From: Pseudoruegeria aquimaris
Lineage (GTDB): Bacteria; Pseudomonadota; Alphaproteobacteria; Rhodobacterales; Rhodobacteraceae
Direction of reading: 5' to 3'
Assembly (NCBI RefSeq): GCF_900172235.1
Contig: NZ_FWFQ01000002.1
Coordinates: 124,001-188,000, forward strand
Length of the DNA stretch: 64,000 nt
Shown here: positions 17,375 to 26,545 of the stretch, in pieces
How positions within the stretch are numbered: position 1 is the stretch's first letter
How the letters are laid out: every line of letters starts with the position of its first letter
Notes under the pieces: generated by a model
Told to the model about the DNA's origin: nothing
The model's database searches: none
Seen by the model: the letters and a program-made list of their open reading frames with translations, nothing else
Translations under genes and position numbers: made by a program

Positions 17375-19314
17375 AGCGCTCGCCCAAGGACACGGCGGAA
17401 AGCAGCCGTCGCATCTCGCGCCGCGGGCTTCTCGTGGGCGGCATCCAGCTTGCCTTCATCGGCGTGCTGGGTCTGCGCATGCGCCAACTGCAGGTGAAGG
17501 AAGCCGACCAATACCGCCTTCTTGCAGAAGAAAACCGGATCAACATCCGCCTGCTGCCGCCGCCGCGCGGGCTGATCTACGATCGCAACGGCATCACCGT
17601 GGCCGACAACACGCAGAACTACCGCATCGTGATGGTGCGCGAGGATGCCGGCGACGTGGACGAGGTGATCGCCCGCCTGCAGAAGCTCGTCTACCTCGAA
17701 CCGGCGGACCTGGAACGGGCCCGCAAGGAGATCAAGCGCCGCAGCCCCTTCGTGCCGGTCACCATCACCGACCGCATCACCTGGGAGGAATTCTCCCGCG
17801 TGGCGGTGAACAGCCCCGCCCTTCCCGGCATCACGCCGGAGGTCGGCCTGTCGCGCTACTATCCGCAATACGAGGACTACGCCCATATCGTGGGCTACGT
17901 CGGCCCGGTGTCCGATTACGATCTCAGCCGGATCGACGATCAGGACCCGCTGCTTCAGATCCCGAAGTTCCAGATCGGCAAATCGGGGATCGAAACCAAG
18001 ATGGAGAAAGTCCTGCGCGGCAGCGCCGGGGCCAAGCAGATCGAGGTCAACGCCGTGGGCCGGGTGATGCGGGAGCTGGGCCGCCGCGAAGGCGATCCGG
18101 GCGAAAACCTGCAACTCAGCATCGACAGCCGGCTTCAGAACTACGTGCAGGCCCGTCTCGGCGAGGAAAGCGCCGCCGCCGTCGTGCTGGACACCCGCAC
18201 CGGCGACATTCTCGCCGCGGGCTCCACCCCGAGTTTCGATCCCAACAAGTTCGTGCGCGGCATCTCGGTGAAGGATTACGCCGAACTGACGGGCAACAAG
18301 TATCGCCCGCTGGCCAACAAATCCGTGCAGGGCACCTATCCGCCGGGCTCCACCTTCAAGATGGTGGTGGCGCTGGCGGCACTCGAAGAAGGGGCGGTGA
18401 AACCGGGCGAAACGGTCTACTGCCCAGGCTACATGGAACTGGGCGACCGCCGCTTCCACTGCTGGAAGCGCGGCGGCCACGGGCAGGTGGATCTCAACAA
18501 GTCGCTCCAGCAGTCCTGCGATGTCTACTACTACGATCTTTCGCTTCGCATCGGGGTGGACAAGATCGCCGAGATGGCGCGCAGGCTGGGCCTGGGCACG
18601 CGGTTCGACGTGGAGATGTCGGCCGTCGCCGAAGGGCTGATCCCCACGCGGGCGTGGAAACAGGAAGTGCGCGGGCAGGCCTGGCTCAAGGGCGACACGC
18701 TGAACGCCTCCATCGGTCAGGGCTTCGTGCTGGCCTCTCCGCTGCAACTGGCCGTCATGACGGCCCGGCTCGCCACCGGCAAGGAGGTGGTGCCGCGGCT
18801 GATCAAGGCGATCAACGACGTGGAGCAGCCGATCAAGGGCGGGGGCGACCTCGGCTTTTCGCCGAGTTTCCTGCGCGAGGTGCAGGAGGGGATGTACAAC
18901 GTGTCCAACAGCCGGCGCGGCACGGCCTACTCGATGCGCATCGTCGAGGACGCCTTCCGCATGGCCGGCAAGACGGGCACCAGCCAGGTGCGCAACATCA
19001 CCGCCGCCGAGCGCGCGCGCGGCGTGGTGCGCAACGCCGATCTGCCCTGGGAGCGCCGCGACCACGCGCTCTTCGTCAGCTACGCCCCCTATGACGATCC
19101 GCGCATCGCCGTGAGCGTGGTGGTGGAACATGGCGGCGGCGGCTCGACGGCGGCCGCGCCCATCGCGCGCGACATCGTGCTCCAGGCGCTCTACGAGGGC
19201 ACGCCGCCGCTCACCGCCTATCCGCAGAAGGATCGCCCCCGGATCGAAAGCCAGCAGAAGAAGCTCGTGCTGCGCGATTTCGACAATTTCGGCAAGGGCA
19301 AGACGCGCGCATGA
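17371..19314 (+). CDS. mrdA: Penicillin-binding protein 2, elongasome transpeptidase
   Basis: Cross-links peptidoglycan during lateral wall growth. The 647-residue protein has a short cytoplasmic start, one membrane span (about residues 22-40) and the PBP dimerisation domain, with LLPPPRGLIYDRNG and GKSGIETKMEKVLRG. The transpeptidase domain carries S327 in GSTFKMV, the SCD triad in LQQSCDVYYYD and K534 in GKTGTS. The start is the ATG of the ATGA overlap with mreD, and the end has the same overlap with rodA. Longer reading frames upstream are read-through into mreD and are not real. All catalytic motifs look intact. Confidence 0.97.
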   Translation: MKRSPKDTAESSRRISRRGLLVGGIQLAFIGVLGLRMRQLQVKEADQYRLLAEENRINIRLLPPPRGLIYDRNGITVADNTQNYRIVMVREDAGDVDEVIARLQKLVYLEPADLERARKEIKRRSPFVPVTITDRITWEEFSRVAVNSPALPGITPEVGLSRYYPQYEDYAHIVGYVGPVSDYDLSRIDDQDPLLQIPKFQIGKSGIETKMEKVLRGSAGAKQIEVNAVGRVMRELGRREGDPGENLQLSIDSRLQNYVQARLGEESAAAVVLDTRTGDILAAGSTPSFDPNKFVRGISVKDYAELTGNKYRPLANKSVQGTYPPGSTFKMVVALAALEEGAVKPGETVYCPGYMELGDRRFHCWKRGGHGQVDLNKSLQQSCDVYYYDLSLRIGVDKIAEMARRLGLGTRFDVEMSAVAEGLIPTRAWKQEVRGQAWLKGDTLNASIGQGFVLASPLQLAVMTARLATGKEVVPRLIKAINDVEQPIKGGGDLGFSPSFLREVQEGMYNVSNSRRGTAYSMRIVEDAFRMAGKTGTSQVRNITAAERARGVVRNADLPWERRDHALFVSYAPYDDPRIAVSVVVEHGGGGSTAAAPIARDIVLQALYEGTPPLTAYPQKDRPRIESQQKKLVLRDFDNFGKGKTRA

Positions 19315-20450
19315 GCTACCTCGAATACAACGTCAAGACCGTGCCCACCGGGCTGAAGAAGGTGCTCTACCTGAACTGGCCCGTTGTGGTGCTGCTGGCG
19401 GCGGTCTGCTCGGTCGGCTTCCTGATGCTCTACTCGGTGGCCGGGGGCACGCTCTCCACATGGGCGGAGCCGCAGATGAAGCGCTTCGCGCTCGGGCTTG
19501 CGGTGATGTTTGCCATCGCCATGGTGCCGATCTGGTTCTGGCGCAACATGGCGGGGCTGGCCTACGGCATCTCCCTGCTGCTGCTGCTCTACGTGGAGTT
19601 CTTCGGCTCCGTCGGCATGGGGGCGCAGCGCTGGATCAACCTGGGATTCATGCGCCTGCAGCCGTCCGAACTGATGAAGATCACCCTGGTGATGATCCTC
19701 GCGGCCTACTACGACTGGCTCGACATCAAGAAGGTCTCCCGCCCGCTCTACGTGGCCATTCCTGTAGTTCTGATCCTCGTGCCCACCGCGCTCGTGCTGC
19801 GCCAGCCCGATCTTGGCACCTCGGTGCTGTTGCTCGTGGGCGGGGCCACGGTGATGTTCCTGGCCGGGGTGAGCTGGTGGTATTTCGGCGCGGTGCTGGC
19901 GATGGTCGGCGGATTGATCTTTGCCGTTTTCCACTTCCGCGGCACACCCTACCAGCTGCTGAAGGATTACCAGTATCGCCGGATCGACACCTTCCTCGAT
20001 CCCTCGTCCGACCCCTTGGGCGCGGGCTATCACATCACCCAGTCCAAGATCGCGCTCGGCTCCGGCGGCTGGACGGGGCGCGGCTTCATGCAGGGCACCC
20101 AGAGCCGGCTGAACTTTCTGCCCGAGAAACACACCGATTTCATTTTCACCACGCTGGCCGAGGAATTCGGCTTCGTGGGCGGCATGACGCTGCTTGCGCT
20201 CTACACGCTGATCCTGCTGTTCTGCGTCGCCTCGGCGCTGTCCAACCGCGACCGCTTCTCCTCGCTGCTGACCCTTGGCATCGCCACGACGTTCTTCCTC
20301 TTCTTCGCGGTGAACATGTCGATGGTGATGGGGCTTGCGCCGGTGGTGGGCGTACCGCTGCCGCTGGTCTCCTACGGGGGCTCGGCCATGCTGGTGCTGC
20401 TCGCGGCCTTCGGGCTGGTGCAGAGCGCGCATGTGCATCGCCCACGATAG
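19311..20450 (+). CDS. rodA: Peptidoglycan glycosyltransferase RodA (SEDS family)
   Basis: Polymerises glycan strands from lipid II in partnership with PBP2. The 379-residue polytopic protein has about ten spans and the SEDS landmarks GAQRWINLGFMRLQPSELMK, LRQPDLGTSVLLLVGG, YQYRRIDTFLDPSSDP and LPEKHTDFIFTTLAEEFGFVG. Near the end is GVPLPLVSYGGSAM. It is the last gene of the mre-mrd operon, with an ATGA overlap to mrdA. The unrelated VOC gene starts 64 bases later with its own strong ribosome site, so the operon may end here, although I see no terminator. Confidence 0.97.
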   Translation: MSYLEYNVKTVPTGLKKVLYLNWPVVVLLAAVCSVGFLMLYSVAGGTLSTWAEPQMKRFALGLAVMFAIAMVPIWFWRNMAGLAYGISLLLLLYVEFFGSVGMGAQRWINLGFMRLQPSELMKITLVMILAAYYDWLDIKKVSRPLYVAIPVVLILVPTALVLRQPDLGTSVLLLVGGATVMFLAGVSWWYFGAVLAMVGGLIFAVFHFRGTPYQLLKDYQYRRIDTFLDPSSDPLGAGYHITQSKIALGSGGWTGRGFMQGTQSRLNFLPEKHTDFIFTTLAEEFGFVGGMTLLALYTLILLFCVASALSNRDRFSSLLTLGIATTFFLFFAVNMSMVMGLAPVVGVPLPLVSYGGSAMLVLLAAFGLVQSAHVHRPR

Positions 20451-20514
20451 GCGTCTGTGCAAGCCGGTGCGGCTTTGCTAGGCCTGTGGCCAGCCAAACC
20501 AAGGAGCGCCCCCC

Positions 20515-20925
20515 ATGTCCGTCTTCCACCTCGCCTGCAACGTCACCGATCTGGACGCCGCGCGCGCCTTCTACGGCGGGCTGCTGGGCTGCCGGGAGGG
20601 CCGCAGCACCGAGACATGGGTCGATTTCGATTTCTTCGGCCACCAGCTTTCGCTGCACCTCGGCACGCCCTTTGCCACCGCCAACACCGGCCACGTGGGC
20701 GAACACCTCGTCGCGATGCCGCATTTCGGCGTGGTGCTGCCGAAGCCGGAATGGGACGCGCTGGCCGAAAGGCTCACCGGGGCCGGCGTCGCGTTCGAGC
20801 TGCCCCCCGTCACCCGCTTTGCCGGGGAGCCGGGCGAGCAGAGCACGATGTTCTTCCGCGATCCCTCCGGCAACCCGATCGAGATCAAGGGGTTCGCCGC
20901 AAGCGAAGGGGTGTTCGCCCGGTGA
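20515..20925 (+). CDS. VOC-family protein (glyoxalase/dioxygenase fold)
   Basis: A 136-residue vicinal-oxygen-chelate protein with two beta-alpha-beta-beta-beta modules, from FHLACNVTDLDAARAFYGGLL to the C-terminal FFRDPSGNPIEIKGF. Metal-ligand candidates are H in VFHLAC, H in QLSLHLG and E in PIEIKG. The substrate is not predictable. The ATG has AAGGAGC eight bases upstream. Its stop shares GTGA with the following ghrA start, so the two are coupled, which hints at a shared 2-oxo or 2-hydroxy acid substrate. That link is inference only. Confidence 0.85.
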   Translation: MSVFHLACNVTDLDAARAFYGGLLGCREGRSTETWVDFDFFGHQLSLHLGTPFATANTGHVGEHLVAMPHFGVVLPKPEWDALAERLTGAGVAFELPPVTRFAGEPGEQSTMFFRDPSGNPIEIKGFAASEGVFAR

Positions 20926-21854
20926 TCGATGTCCTGTTTTCCGCCGGCGGAGCCCGCTGGCCCGCCTATGCCGAAGCCCTGCCCGCCGCCTTTGCCGCCA
21001 AGGGGCTCAAGGTGCGTCTGCACCGCGATCACGACCGGCCCGAAGCGGTGGATTATCTCGTCCACGCGCCGAACGGATCGGTCGAGGATTTCTCGCCTTT
21101 CGTGAACGCCAAGGCGGTGCTGAACCTCTGGGCCGGGGTGGAGAAGCTGGTGGGCAACCCGACACTCACCCAGCCGCTGACGCGGATGGTGGATGCCGGT
21201 CTGCAGGAGGGCATGGTGGAATGGGTCACTGGCCACGTGCTGCGCCACCACCTCGGCATGGATCGCTGGATCACGGACCAGCGCCCCCTGTGGGAGCCCG
21301 TCATCCCGCCGCTTGCGCGCAACCGCCGGGTGACGGTTCTGGGCCTCGGCGCGCTGGGGGCCGCCTGCGCACAGGCCCTGGCGGCGCTGAACTTCCGGGT
21401 GACGGGCTGGAGCCGCCGCCCGAAGGAGGTGCCGGGCGTAGCCTGTCTCTCCGGTGCCGACGGGCTTGAGGCGGCACTCGTACAGGCCGAGATCTGCGTG
21501 CTGCTGCTGCCGCAGACACCGGCCACGGAAGCCTTGCTCAACGCCGATACGCTGGCGCTGATGCCGCGGGGAGCTTTCCTTCTGAACCCCGGGCGCGGCC
21601 CGCTGGTCGACGATGACGCCCTGCTCGCCGCCCTCGACAGCGGACGGATCGCCCATGCCACGCTGGATGTCTTCCGGGTGGAGCCCCTGCCCGCCGATCA
21701 CCCGTTCTGGGCCCATCCCAGGGTAACCGTCACGCCGCATATCGCCTCGGAAACGCGCCCCGAGACCGCCTCGGAGGTGATCGCCGAGAACATCCGTCGC
21801 GGCGAGGCGGGCGAGCCGTTCCTTTACCTGGTGGATCGCAACGCAGGTTACTGA
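20922..21854 (+). CDS. ghrA: Glyoxylate/hydroxypyruvate reductase A
   Basis: NAD(P)H-dependent reduction of glyoxylate to glycolate and hydroxypyruvate to glycerate. The 310-residue protein has a short substrate domain and the Rossmann motif VTVLGLGALGAACAQALA. The D-2-hydroxyacid dehydrogenase catalytic set is Arg in LNPGRGPLVDDDALL, Glu in LDVFRVEPLPADHPFW and His in VTVTPHIASETRPETA. The GTG start at 20922 overlaps the VOC stop. The order of domains and the ending YLVDRNAGY match the GhrA subgroup. The following 175 bases before the SseB-like gene hold nothing I can name. Confidence 0.92.
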   Translation: MIDVLFSAGGARWPAYAEALPAAFAAKGLKVRLHRDHDRPEAVDYLVHAPNGSVEDFSPFVNAKAVLNLWAGVEKLVGNPTLTQPLTRMVDAGLQEGMVEWVTGHVLRHHLGMDRWITDQRPLWEPVIPPLARNRRVTVLGLGALGAACAQALAALNFRVTGWSRRPKEVPGVACLSGADGLEAALVQAEICVLLLPQTPATEALLNADTLALMPRGAFLLNPGRGPLVDDDALLAALDSGRIAHATLDVFRVEPLPADHPFWAHPRVTVTPHIASETRPETASEVIAENIRRGEAGEPFLYLVDRNAGY

Positions 21855-22029
21855 ACGCAAAGCCGGGCCAGCGTCTGACCGTAGGCTGCCGCACCACGGC
21901 CAGAGCCAAGCGCTTTATCGTGCCAAATACGCATGACCTCCGGGCGAGGTTGCACCTTTGTCAAAGCGGCAGACCGCCGGGACGGTCCGCCGCTGGCCCG
22001 GCGGCCTGCGGCCTTGTTCCGGGCCGGGT

Positions 22030-22815
22030 TTATTTCAAACGCGGGGGCTTTTCCGGGTCCATGCCCGGCGCGGCACCCGGGATCTTCGCGGGCTCCGCCG
22101 GCAACTCCGGCAGATCGAAGCGCAGCCCGACCTTGGCCAGCTTGGCGCAGATCGGATCGGACGCGCGGAAGAAGGCCACGTCCAGCGCCCCGGCCTCGAT
22201 GCCCGAGAAGGTCAGCGCCTCGGCCACGGCGCGCGCCAGCGGCGGCTCGGCGCCGGGTACCGGATCGACGAAGGCCAGCAGGTGGCCCTGCGCGCCGCCC
22301 TCGTAGGTGACCGAAACGAGATAGGCGAAACGGGCCAGCCCCGTGGCCGTGGCCAGCTTGGCGTCGAGCCCCGTCAGCAGCGCCTCGGGCAGCCGCCCCG
22401 GCGCGCGCACCTCTTCGGGGCGGGCCTGCACCTCGTCGGGCGCTTCGGAGAGCGTATCGTTCAGCCAGTCCACCGCCTGCGCGGGGATCAGGATTTCGGA
22501 AGGCGCCACGCCGAGGTTGACCCCGAGCCCGAGCCCCTGCCCCGCGAGCATCCCGCAGATAAGCCGGCCCGACAGGGCGGCGTAGGGCGCGATCCCGCCG
22601 GCGAAATCCGCAAGGCGGTCCTCGCGGTCGAAGACCAGCACGAAGCTGCCCTGATCGGTTTCGAACAGGCGCGGCTCGATCTGCTCGCCTTCGGCCTCGC
22701 GCGCCAGCAGGAGGAACAGTTCGCCGTCGGCCAGCCGCTCGTAGAAACGCAACCGGGCGGCATCATCCTGCGGCGCGGCCTGCATGGCGGCATGGGCGGT
22801 ATCAAGCGGGGTCAT
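22030..22815 (-). CDS. SseB-like family protein
   Basis: A 261-residue protein with the SseB N-terminal domain fold: FYERLADGELFLLLAREAEG, then EPRLFETDQGSFVLVFDREDRLADFAG. A second, C-terminal SseB-type part covers about residues 130-240. In other bacteria the domain occurs in type III secretion-linked and in cytoplasmic proteins with no known biochemistry. The start is the ATG at 22815, since the longer reading frame runs into the upstream gene. It overlaps the uracil-DNA-glycosylase-like gene by 14 bases, so the two form an operon. Confidence 0.78.
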   Translation of the reverse strand: MTPLDTAHAAMQAAPQDDAARLRFYERLADGELFLLLAREAEGEQIEPRLFETDQGSFVLVFDREDRLADFAGGIAPYAALSGRLICGMLAGQGLGLGVNLGVAPSEILIPAQAVDWLNDTLSEAPDEVQARPEEVRAPGRLPEALLTGLDAKLATATGLARFAYLVSVTYEGGAQGHLLAFVDPVPGAEPPLARAVAEALTFSGIEAGALDVAFFRASDPICAKLAKVGLRFDLPELPAEPAKIPGAAPGMDPEKPPRLK

Positions 22816-23413
22816 CCAGAAGGCTCCTGACGGTGGTGCGAAGAGCCGGCAGAACCTCCTCTTCGAACCACGGGTTTTTCCTGAGCCATGCTGTATTGCG
22901 CCAAGAGGGATGCGGCAAGGCAAAGACCTGCGGCGCGTGGTCCTGCCAGGCGCGCACCCGCGCGGTGACGCTGCTGCGGCCGCCGAGGTGATAGCGATGC
23001 GCGTGGCCGCCGACGAGAATGGGCAGGCGCAGGTTGGGCAGCGCGTCCATCACCCGGCCATGCCAGGTGGCGCCGCAGATCGCAGGCGGCGGCAGGTCCG
23101 CGCCCTTGGCGTCGTAGCCGGGAAAGCAGAAGGCCATGGGCACCACGGCGATGCGGGAAAGATCGTAGAACTCGGCCTCGCTCACCCCCATCCAGTCGCG
23201 CAGGCGCGCGCCGCTGGCATCGGTGAACGGGCGGCCGGATTGGTGCACCTTCAGGCCCGGCGCCTGCCCTGCCACGAGGATGCGCGCCGTGCCGCCCGAG
23301 CGGAACCAGACGACGGGCCGCGGGCCATGGGCCGTATGGGTGGCGGCGAAACGCTCCGCGCAGAGGCGGCAGGCGCGGATCCGCGCTTCGAGGCTCTCGG
23401 GCTGCTGCTGCAT
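22802..23413 (-). CDS. Uracil-DNA glycosylase family protein
   Basis: A 203-residue UDG-superfamily protein. It begins with a CxxC-type segment (IRACRLCAERF) and carries the motif VAGQAPGLKVHQSGRPFTDASG, in the position of the GEAPG(A/T)QE motif of family 4/5 enzymes. The late HPSWRN corresponds to the HPSP loop. The glutamine in GQAPG and the short C-terminus fit the 'uracil-DNA glycosylase family' proteins of unknown lesion preference. Two starts are possible; I chose the ATG at 23413, and a longer version to 23449 is possible. Neither has a strong ribosome site. Confidence 0.8.
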   Translation of the reverse strand: MQQQPESLEARIRACRLCAERFAATHTAHGPRPVVWFRSGGTARILVAGQAPGLKVHQSGRPFTDASGARLRDWMGVSEAEFYDLSRIAVVPMAFCFPGYDAKGADLPPPAICGATWHGRVMDALPNLRLPILVGGHAHRYHLGGRSSVTARVRAWQDHAPQVFALPHPSWRNTAWLRKNPWFEEEVLPALRTTVRSLLDDPA

Positions 23414-23467
23414 GGCGGCAGGACTACCCGAGCCCATGACCGCGGGCAAAGAAATTCACCCCCGGGC

Positions 23468-23500
23468 TTGACTCATTTCGACATTTCTAGAATTATCGAA
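23468..23500 (+). promoter_or_regulatory. Promoter with ArsR-type operator, probably giving a leaderless mRNA
   Basis: TTGACT (23468-23473), a 17-base spacer and AATTAT (23491-23496) form a near-ideal sigma-70 promoter. Initiation about seven bases later would fall on the ATG at 23503. A 24-base imperfect palindrome at 23477-23500, with arms TTCGA/TCGAA and centre TTCTAGAA (20 of 24 positions symmetric by hand), covers the spacer and -10, where an ArsR-type repressor would sit. Confidence 0.75.
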
Positions 23501-23502
23501 TC

Positions 23503-23871
23503 ATGAAACATGACCCCCACACACCCGCCACCGCCGGCGAAGCCCCGCCCCTGCCGCTGGAAGTCGCCGCCTCCACCTTCGCCGCGCTCGGATCCGAGCA
23601 GCGCCTCTCCGTCCTGCGCACGCTGGTGCGCGCCGGGCCGGAGGGCCTGAGCATCGGCGAGTTGGGCGCGCGCTGCGGCGTGACGGGCTCCACCCTCACC
23701 CATCACATGAAGATCCTCGCGCAGGCCGGGCTGGTGAGCCAGTCCAAACAGGGCCGCTCGATCATCTGCGTCGCCGCCGCCTATGACGAAATGCGCGCGC
23801 TCTCCCGTTTCCTGCTGTCGGAATGCTGTGCCGACTGCCCCACCCCCCACGAGGCCCACCACCATGACTGA
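23503..23871 (+). CDS. ArsR/SmtB-family transcriptional regulator
   Basis: A 122-residue winged-helix repressor. It shows FAALGSEQRLSVLRTLVRAGPEGLSIGEL, then the recognition helix in GVTGSTLTHHMKIL and the wing AGLVSQSKQGRSIICVAA. A Cys/His-rich tail (ECCADCPTPHEAHHHD) is a likely metal-sensing site. It probably represses its own operon through the palindrome over its promoter. The ATG lies at the predicted transcription start, so translation is probably leaderless. The stop overlaps the permease start by eight bases, a tight regulator-transporter pair. Metal or metalloid release as the inducing event is inferred from the family. Confidence 0.9.
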   Translation: MKHDPHTPATAGEAPPLPLEVAASTFAALGSEQRLSVLRTLVRAGPEGLSIGELGARCGVTGSTLTHHMKILAQAGLVSQSKQGRSIICVAAAYDEMRALSRFLLSECCADCPTPHEAHHHD

Positions 23872-24898
23872 CCTGCCCCACCCGTCCCGGTCTCCGCTCG
23901 AAGCCCTGCGCCGGGCCGACAAGGCCTGGCTGACCATCGTGCTGATCCCGCTGATCCTCGCGCTCTTCGACCGGCCGCAGGTCGGCCCGACGATCCGCTT
24001 CGCCGTCGAGGCGCTCGGGCATACGGGGATCTTCATCGCCTTCGCCGTGCTCGCGGTGGCCTACCTCAAGGCCACGGGCGCGGAATCGCTGCTGGCCAAG
24101 GCCTTCGAGGGGCGGCAGGTGCGCATGATCTTCCTCGCGGCGCTGCTGGGCGGGCTTTCGCCCTTCTGCTCCTGCGAGGTGATCCCCTTCATCGCCGCCC
24201 TTCTCGCCGTGGGGGCGCCGCTTTCGGCGGTCATGGCCTTCTGGCTGGCCTCGCCGCTGATGGATCCGGCCATGTTCCTGATCACCTCGGGCACGCTGGG
24301 CTTCGATTTCGCCCTCGCCAAGACGCTCGCCGCCGTCAGCCTCGGCCTGCTGGGCGGCTTCACCGTCATGGCCTTCGCCAAGGGGCCGGTGTTCGCCGAT
24401 CCGTTGCGCGAACAACCCGCGAAACGCGGCTGCGGCTGCGGCAGCAACCCGTTCACCGGCAAGCCGGAATGGGCCTTCTGGAAAGAGCCGACCCGCCGGG
24501 CCGCCTTCCGCGACACCGCCTTCGAGAACGCGCTCTTCCTCGGCAAATGGCTGCTTCTGGCCTACATGATCGAGGCCCTGATGCTGCACTACGTGCCTGC
24601 CGAGGTGATCGCCCGCGTGCTGGGCGGGGAGGGCGTCGGCCCGATCCTGCTCGGCGCACTCGTGGGGGCTCCGGCCTACCTCAACGGCTATGCCGCCGTG
24701 CCGCTGGTGGATGCGCTGCTGGAACAGGGCATGAGCAACGGCGCCGCGATGTCCTTCGTGATCGCGGGCGGCGTGAGCTGCATCCCCGCCGCCATCGCCG
24801 TCTGGGCGCTGGTGAAGCCGCGGGTGTTCTTCGCCTATCTCGGCATCGCCCTCGCGGGGGCCACGCTGGCCGGGCTCGCCTGGGCCGCGGTGGCCTGA
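23864..24898 (+). CDS. ArsP_1/DUF318-family permease (putative metal or metalloid efflux)
   Basis: A 344-residue polytopic membrane protein of the ArsP_1 (PF03773) permease family. Two sets of about four spans are separated by a cytoplasmic loop carrying RGCGCGSNP. The first set has the signature GGLSPFCSCEVIPFIAALL with its CxC, the second GAPAYLNGYAAVPLVDALLE and GGVSCIPAAIAV. Family members export methylarsenite or have been linked to Cu/Zn efflux; which applies here is open. It is translationally coupled to the ArsR-family regulator. Confidence 0.85.
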   Translation: MTDLPHPSRSPLEALRRADKAWLTIVLIPLILALFDRPQVGPTIRFAVEALGHTGIFIAFAVLAVAYLKATGAESLLAKAFEGRQVRMIFLAALLGGLSPFCSCEVIPFIAALLAVGAPLSAVMAFWLASPLMDPAMFLITSGTLGFDFALAKTLAAVSLGLLGGFTVMAFAKGPVFADPLREQPAKRGCGCGSNPFTGKPEWAFWKEPTRRAAFRDTAFENALFLGKWLLLAYMIEALMLHYVPAEVIARVLGGEGVGPILLGALVGAPAYLNGYAAVPLVDALLEQGMSNGAAMSFVIAGGVSCIPAAIAVWALVKPRVFFAYLGIALAGATLAGLAWAAVA

Positions 24899-25068
24899 CC
24901 GCCGCCGAGAAACGCCCCTGAAGGCTGCCGGACACAGCGCCGTAAACACCCCTCGCGCCGCCGCCCCGACCCGGCGGCGGCACGAAAGCTTGCCCCGGGG
25001 CCAGACTCGTTTCATGCTGCGCGAAGGGAACGGCAGAACGGGCGCGCAAAGCGCCGGGAGAGAGCGGC

Positions 25069-26331
25069 ATGTATCGGGTCTGGAACTTCGTCACCAACTA
25101 CTCACTGCTGCTGATCTTCGGCGCCGTCTCGGCGCTGATCTGGGCCAACATCGACGCCCACGGCTACCACGCCTTCGTCGACTACGTGCTGATCGACGAC
25201 TTCTTCATCGGCCACGCCCACGCGGACGACCACGGCCATATCCGCCGCACCCTGACCCTGCATTACCTCGTCAACGACGTGCTGATGGCCTTCTTCTTCG
25301 CCATCGCCGCCAAGGAGGTCTGGGAGGCGATCATCCTGAAGAACGGCGCGCTGCGGGGCCGGAAGGCGGCCACGCCGCTGTTTGCCACCGCCGGCGGCAT
25401 GCTGGGGCCCGTCGCCGTCTATCTCGGCATCGCCGCGGTGCTCGGCTCCGACACGCTGAGCGCGGTCAGCCGCGGCTGGGCCATCCCCACGGCGACGGAC
25501 ATCGCCTTCTCCTACCTCGTGGGCCGGCTGGTCTTCGGCGCGGGGCATCCGGCGGTGCGCTTCCTGCTGCTGCTGGCCATCGCCGATGACGCCGCCGGCC
25601 TCATCATCCTGGCCGTCTTCTACCCTTCGGGCGAACTGGCGCCCGAATGGCTGCTGCTCTCGGCCGGCGCCGCTCTTGCGGCCTTCCTGCTGTTCAACTG
25701 GCTGCCCCGCCGGCTGGACCGGGGCAACCAGCTGCGGAGCTGCTCGACGTGGTGCCGCAAGCGGCTGTCGTTCTGGCCCTACGCCGCCGCCGGCGCGCTC
25801 AGCTGGTATGGCTTCCAGGAGGCCGGCCTGCACCCCTCGCTGGGCCTGCTGCCGGTGGTTCCGGCCATCCCCCACGCCGACAGGGCCTTCGGCATCTTCT
25901 CGGAGGCCGAAACCCACCTGCACGACCTGTTGAACGAAACCGAACACCTGCTGAAGCACCCGGTGGAAGTCATTCTCTTCTTCTTCGGGCTGCTCAACGC
26001 CGGCGTCGAGTTTTCCGCCATCGGCGCGCCCACCTGGCTGGTGCTGGCGGGGCTGCTGCTGGGCAAACCGGCCGGCATCCTGCTGTTCGGCTGGATCGCC
26101 GCGCGCCCGCTCGGGCTCGGGCTGCCGGTGGGTATGCGGGTCGTGGATCTCTTCGTCATCGGATGCGTCGCCGCGATCGGCTTCACCGTCGCGCTCTTCA
26201 TCGCCTCGGTGGCCTTCCCGGCCGGGCCGGTGCAGGACGCGGCCAAGATGGGGGCGCTCTTCAGCTTCGGCGCCGCGTTGATTTCGCTCGGGGCGGGGCG
26301 ATTGTTCCGCGTGCAGAAACAACACCTGTGA
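25069..26331 (+). CDS. nhaA: Na+/H+ antiporter NhaA
   Basis: Exchanges cytoplasmic Na+ for external protons. The 420-residue protein has about twelve spans, with LHYLVNDVLMAFFFAIAAKEV early, WAIPTATDIAFSYLVGRLVFG (the TDIAF unwound helix) and LLLLAIADDAAGLIILAVFY. The two adjacent aspartates of the last are the Na+/H+ site (D163/D164 of E. coli). The loop HAHADDHGHIRR near residue 50 is His/Asp-rich. A strong ribosome site (GGGAGAGAGCGGC) precedes the ATG. It stands alone, 170 bases after the permease, with no gene in the gap. Confidence 0.94.
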   Translation: MYRVWNFVTNYSLLLIFGAVSALIWANIDAHGYHAFVDYVLIDDFFIGHAHADDHGHIRRTLTLHYLVNDVLMAFFFAIAAKEVWEAIILKNGALRGRKAATPLFATAGGMLGPVAVYLGIAAVLGSDTLSAVSRGWAIPTATDIAFSYLVGRLVFGAGHPAVRFLLLLAIADDAAGLIILAVFYPSGELAPEWLLLSAGAALAAFLLFNWLPRRLDRGNQLRSCSTWCRKRLSFWPYAAAGALSWYGFQEAGLHPSLGLLPVVPAIPHADRAFGIFSEAETHLHDLLNETEHLLKHPVEVILFFFGLLNAGVEFSAIGAPTWLVLAGLLLGKPAGILLFGWIAARPLGLGLPVGMRVVDLFVIGCVAAIGFTVALFIASVAFPAGPVQDAAKMGALFSFGAALISLGAGRLFRVQKQHL

Positions 26332-26545
26332 CGCCATGGGGTTTTGGCCACACCGTTTCCCATTTTTGGACATTTTCCCGCGCTATACCCTTGGGCAAGG
26401 CGGGGAAATTCCCGCGGAGGCGTGGCAATGGGCTGTCAATTACCCGCAGCCTGCGCCATAATATCGGCTGAAGGCAGGCTACAAGACCCGTTAAGAAGTG
26501 TCTGATACAAGCACCTGCCAAGAGAGGCATGATCGAGGCAACGGG

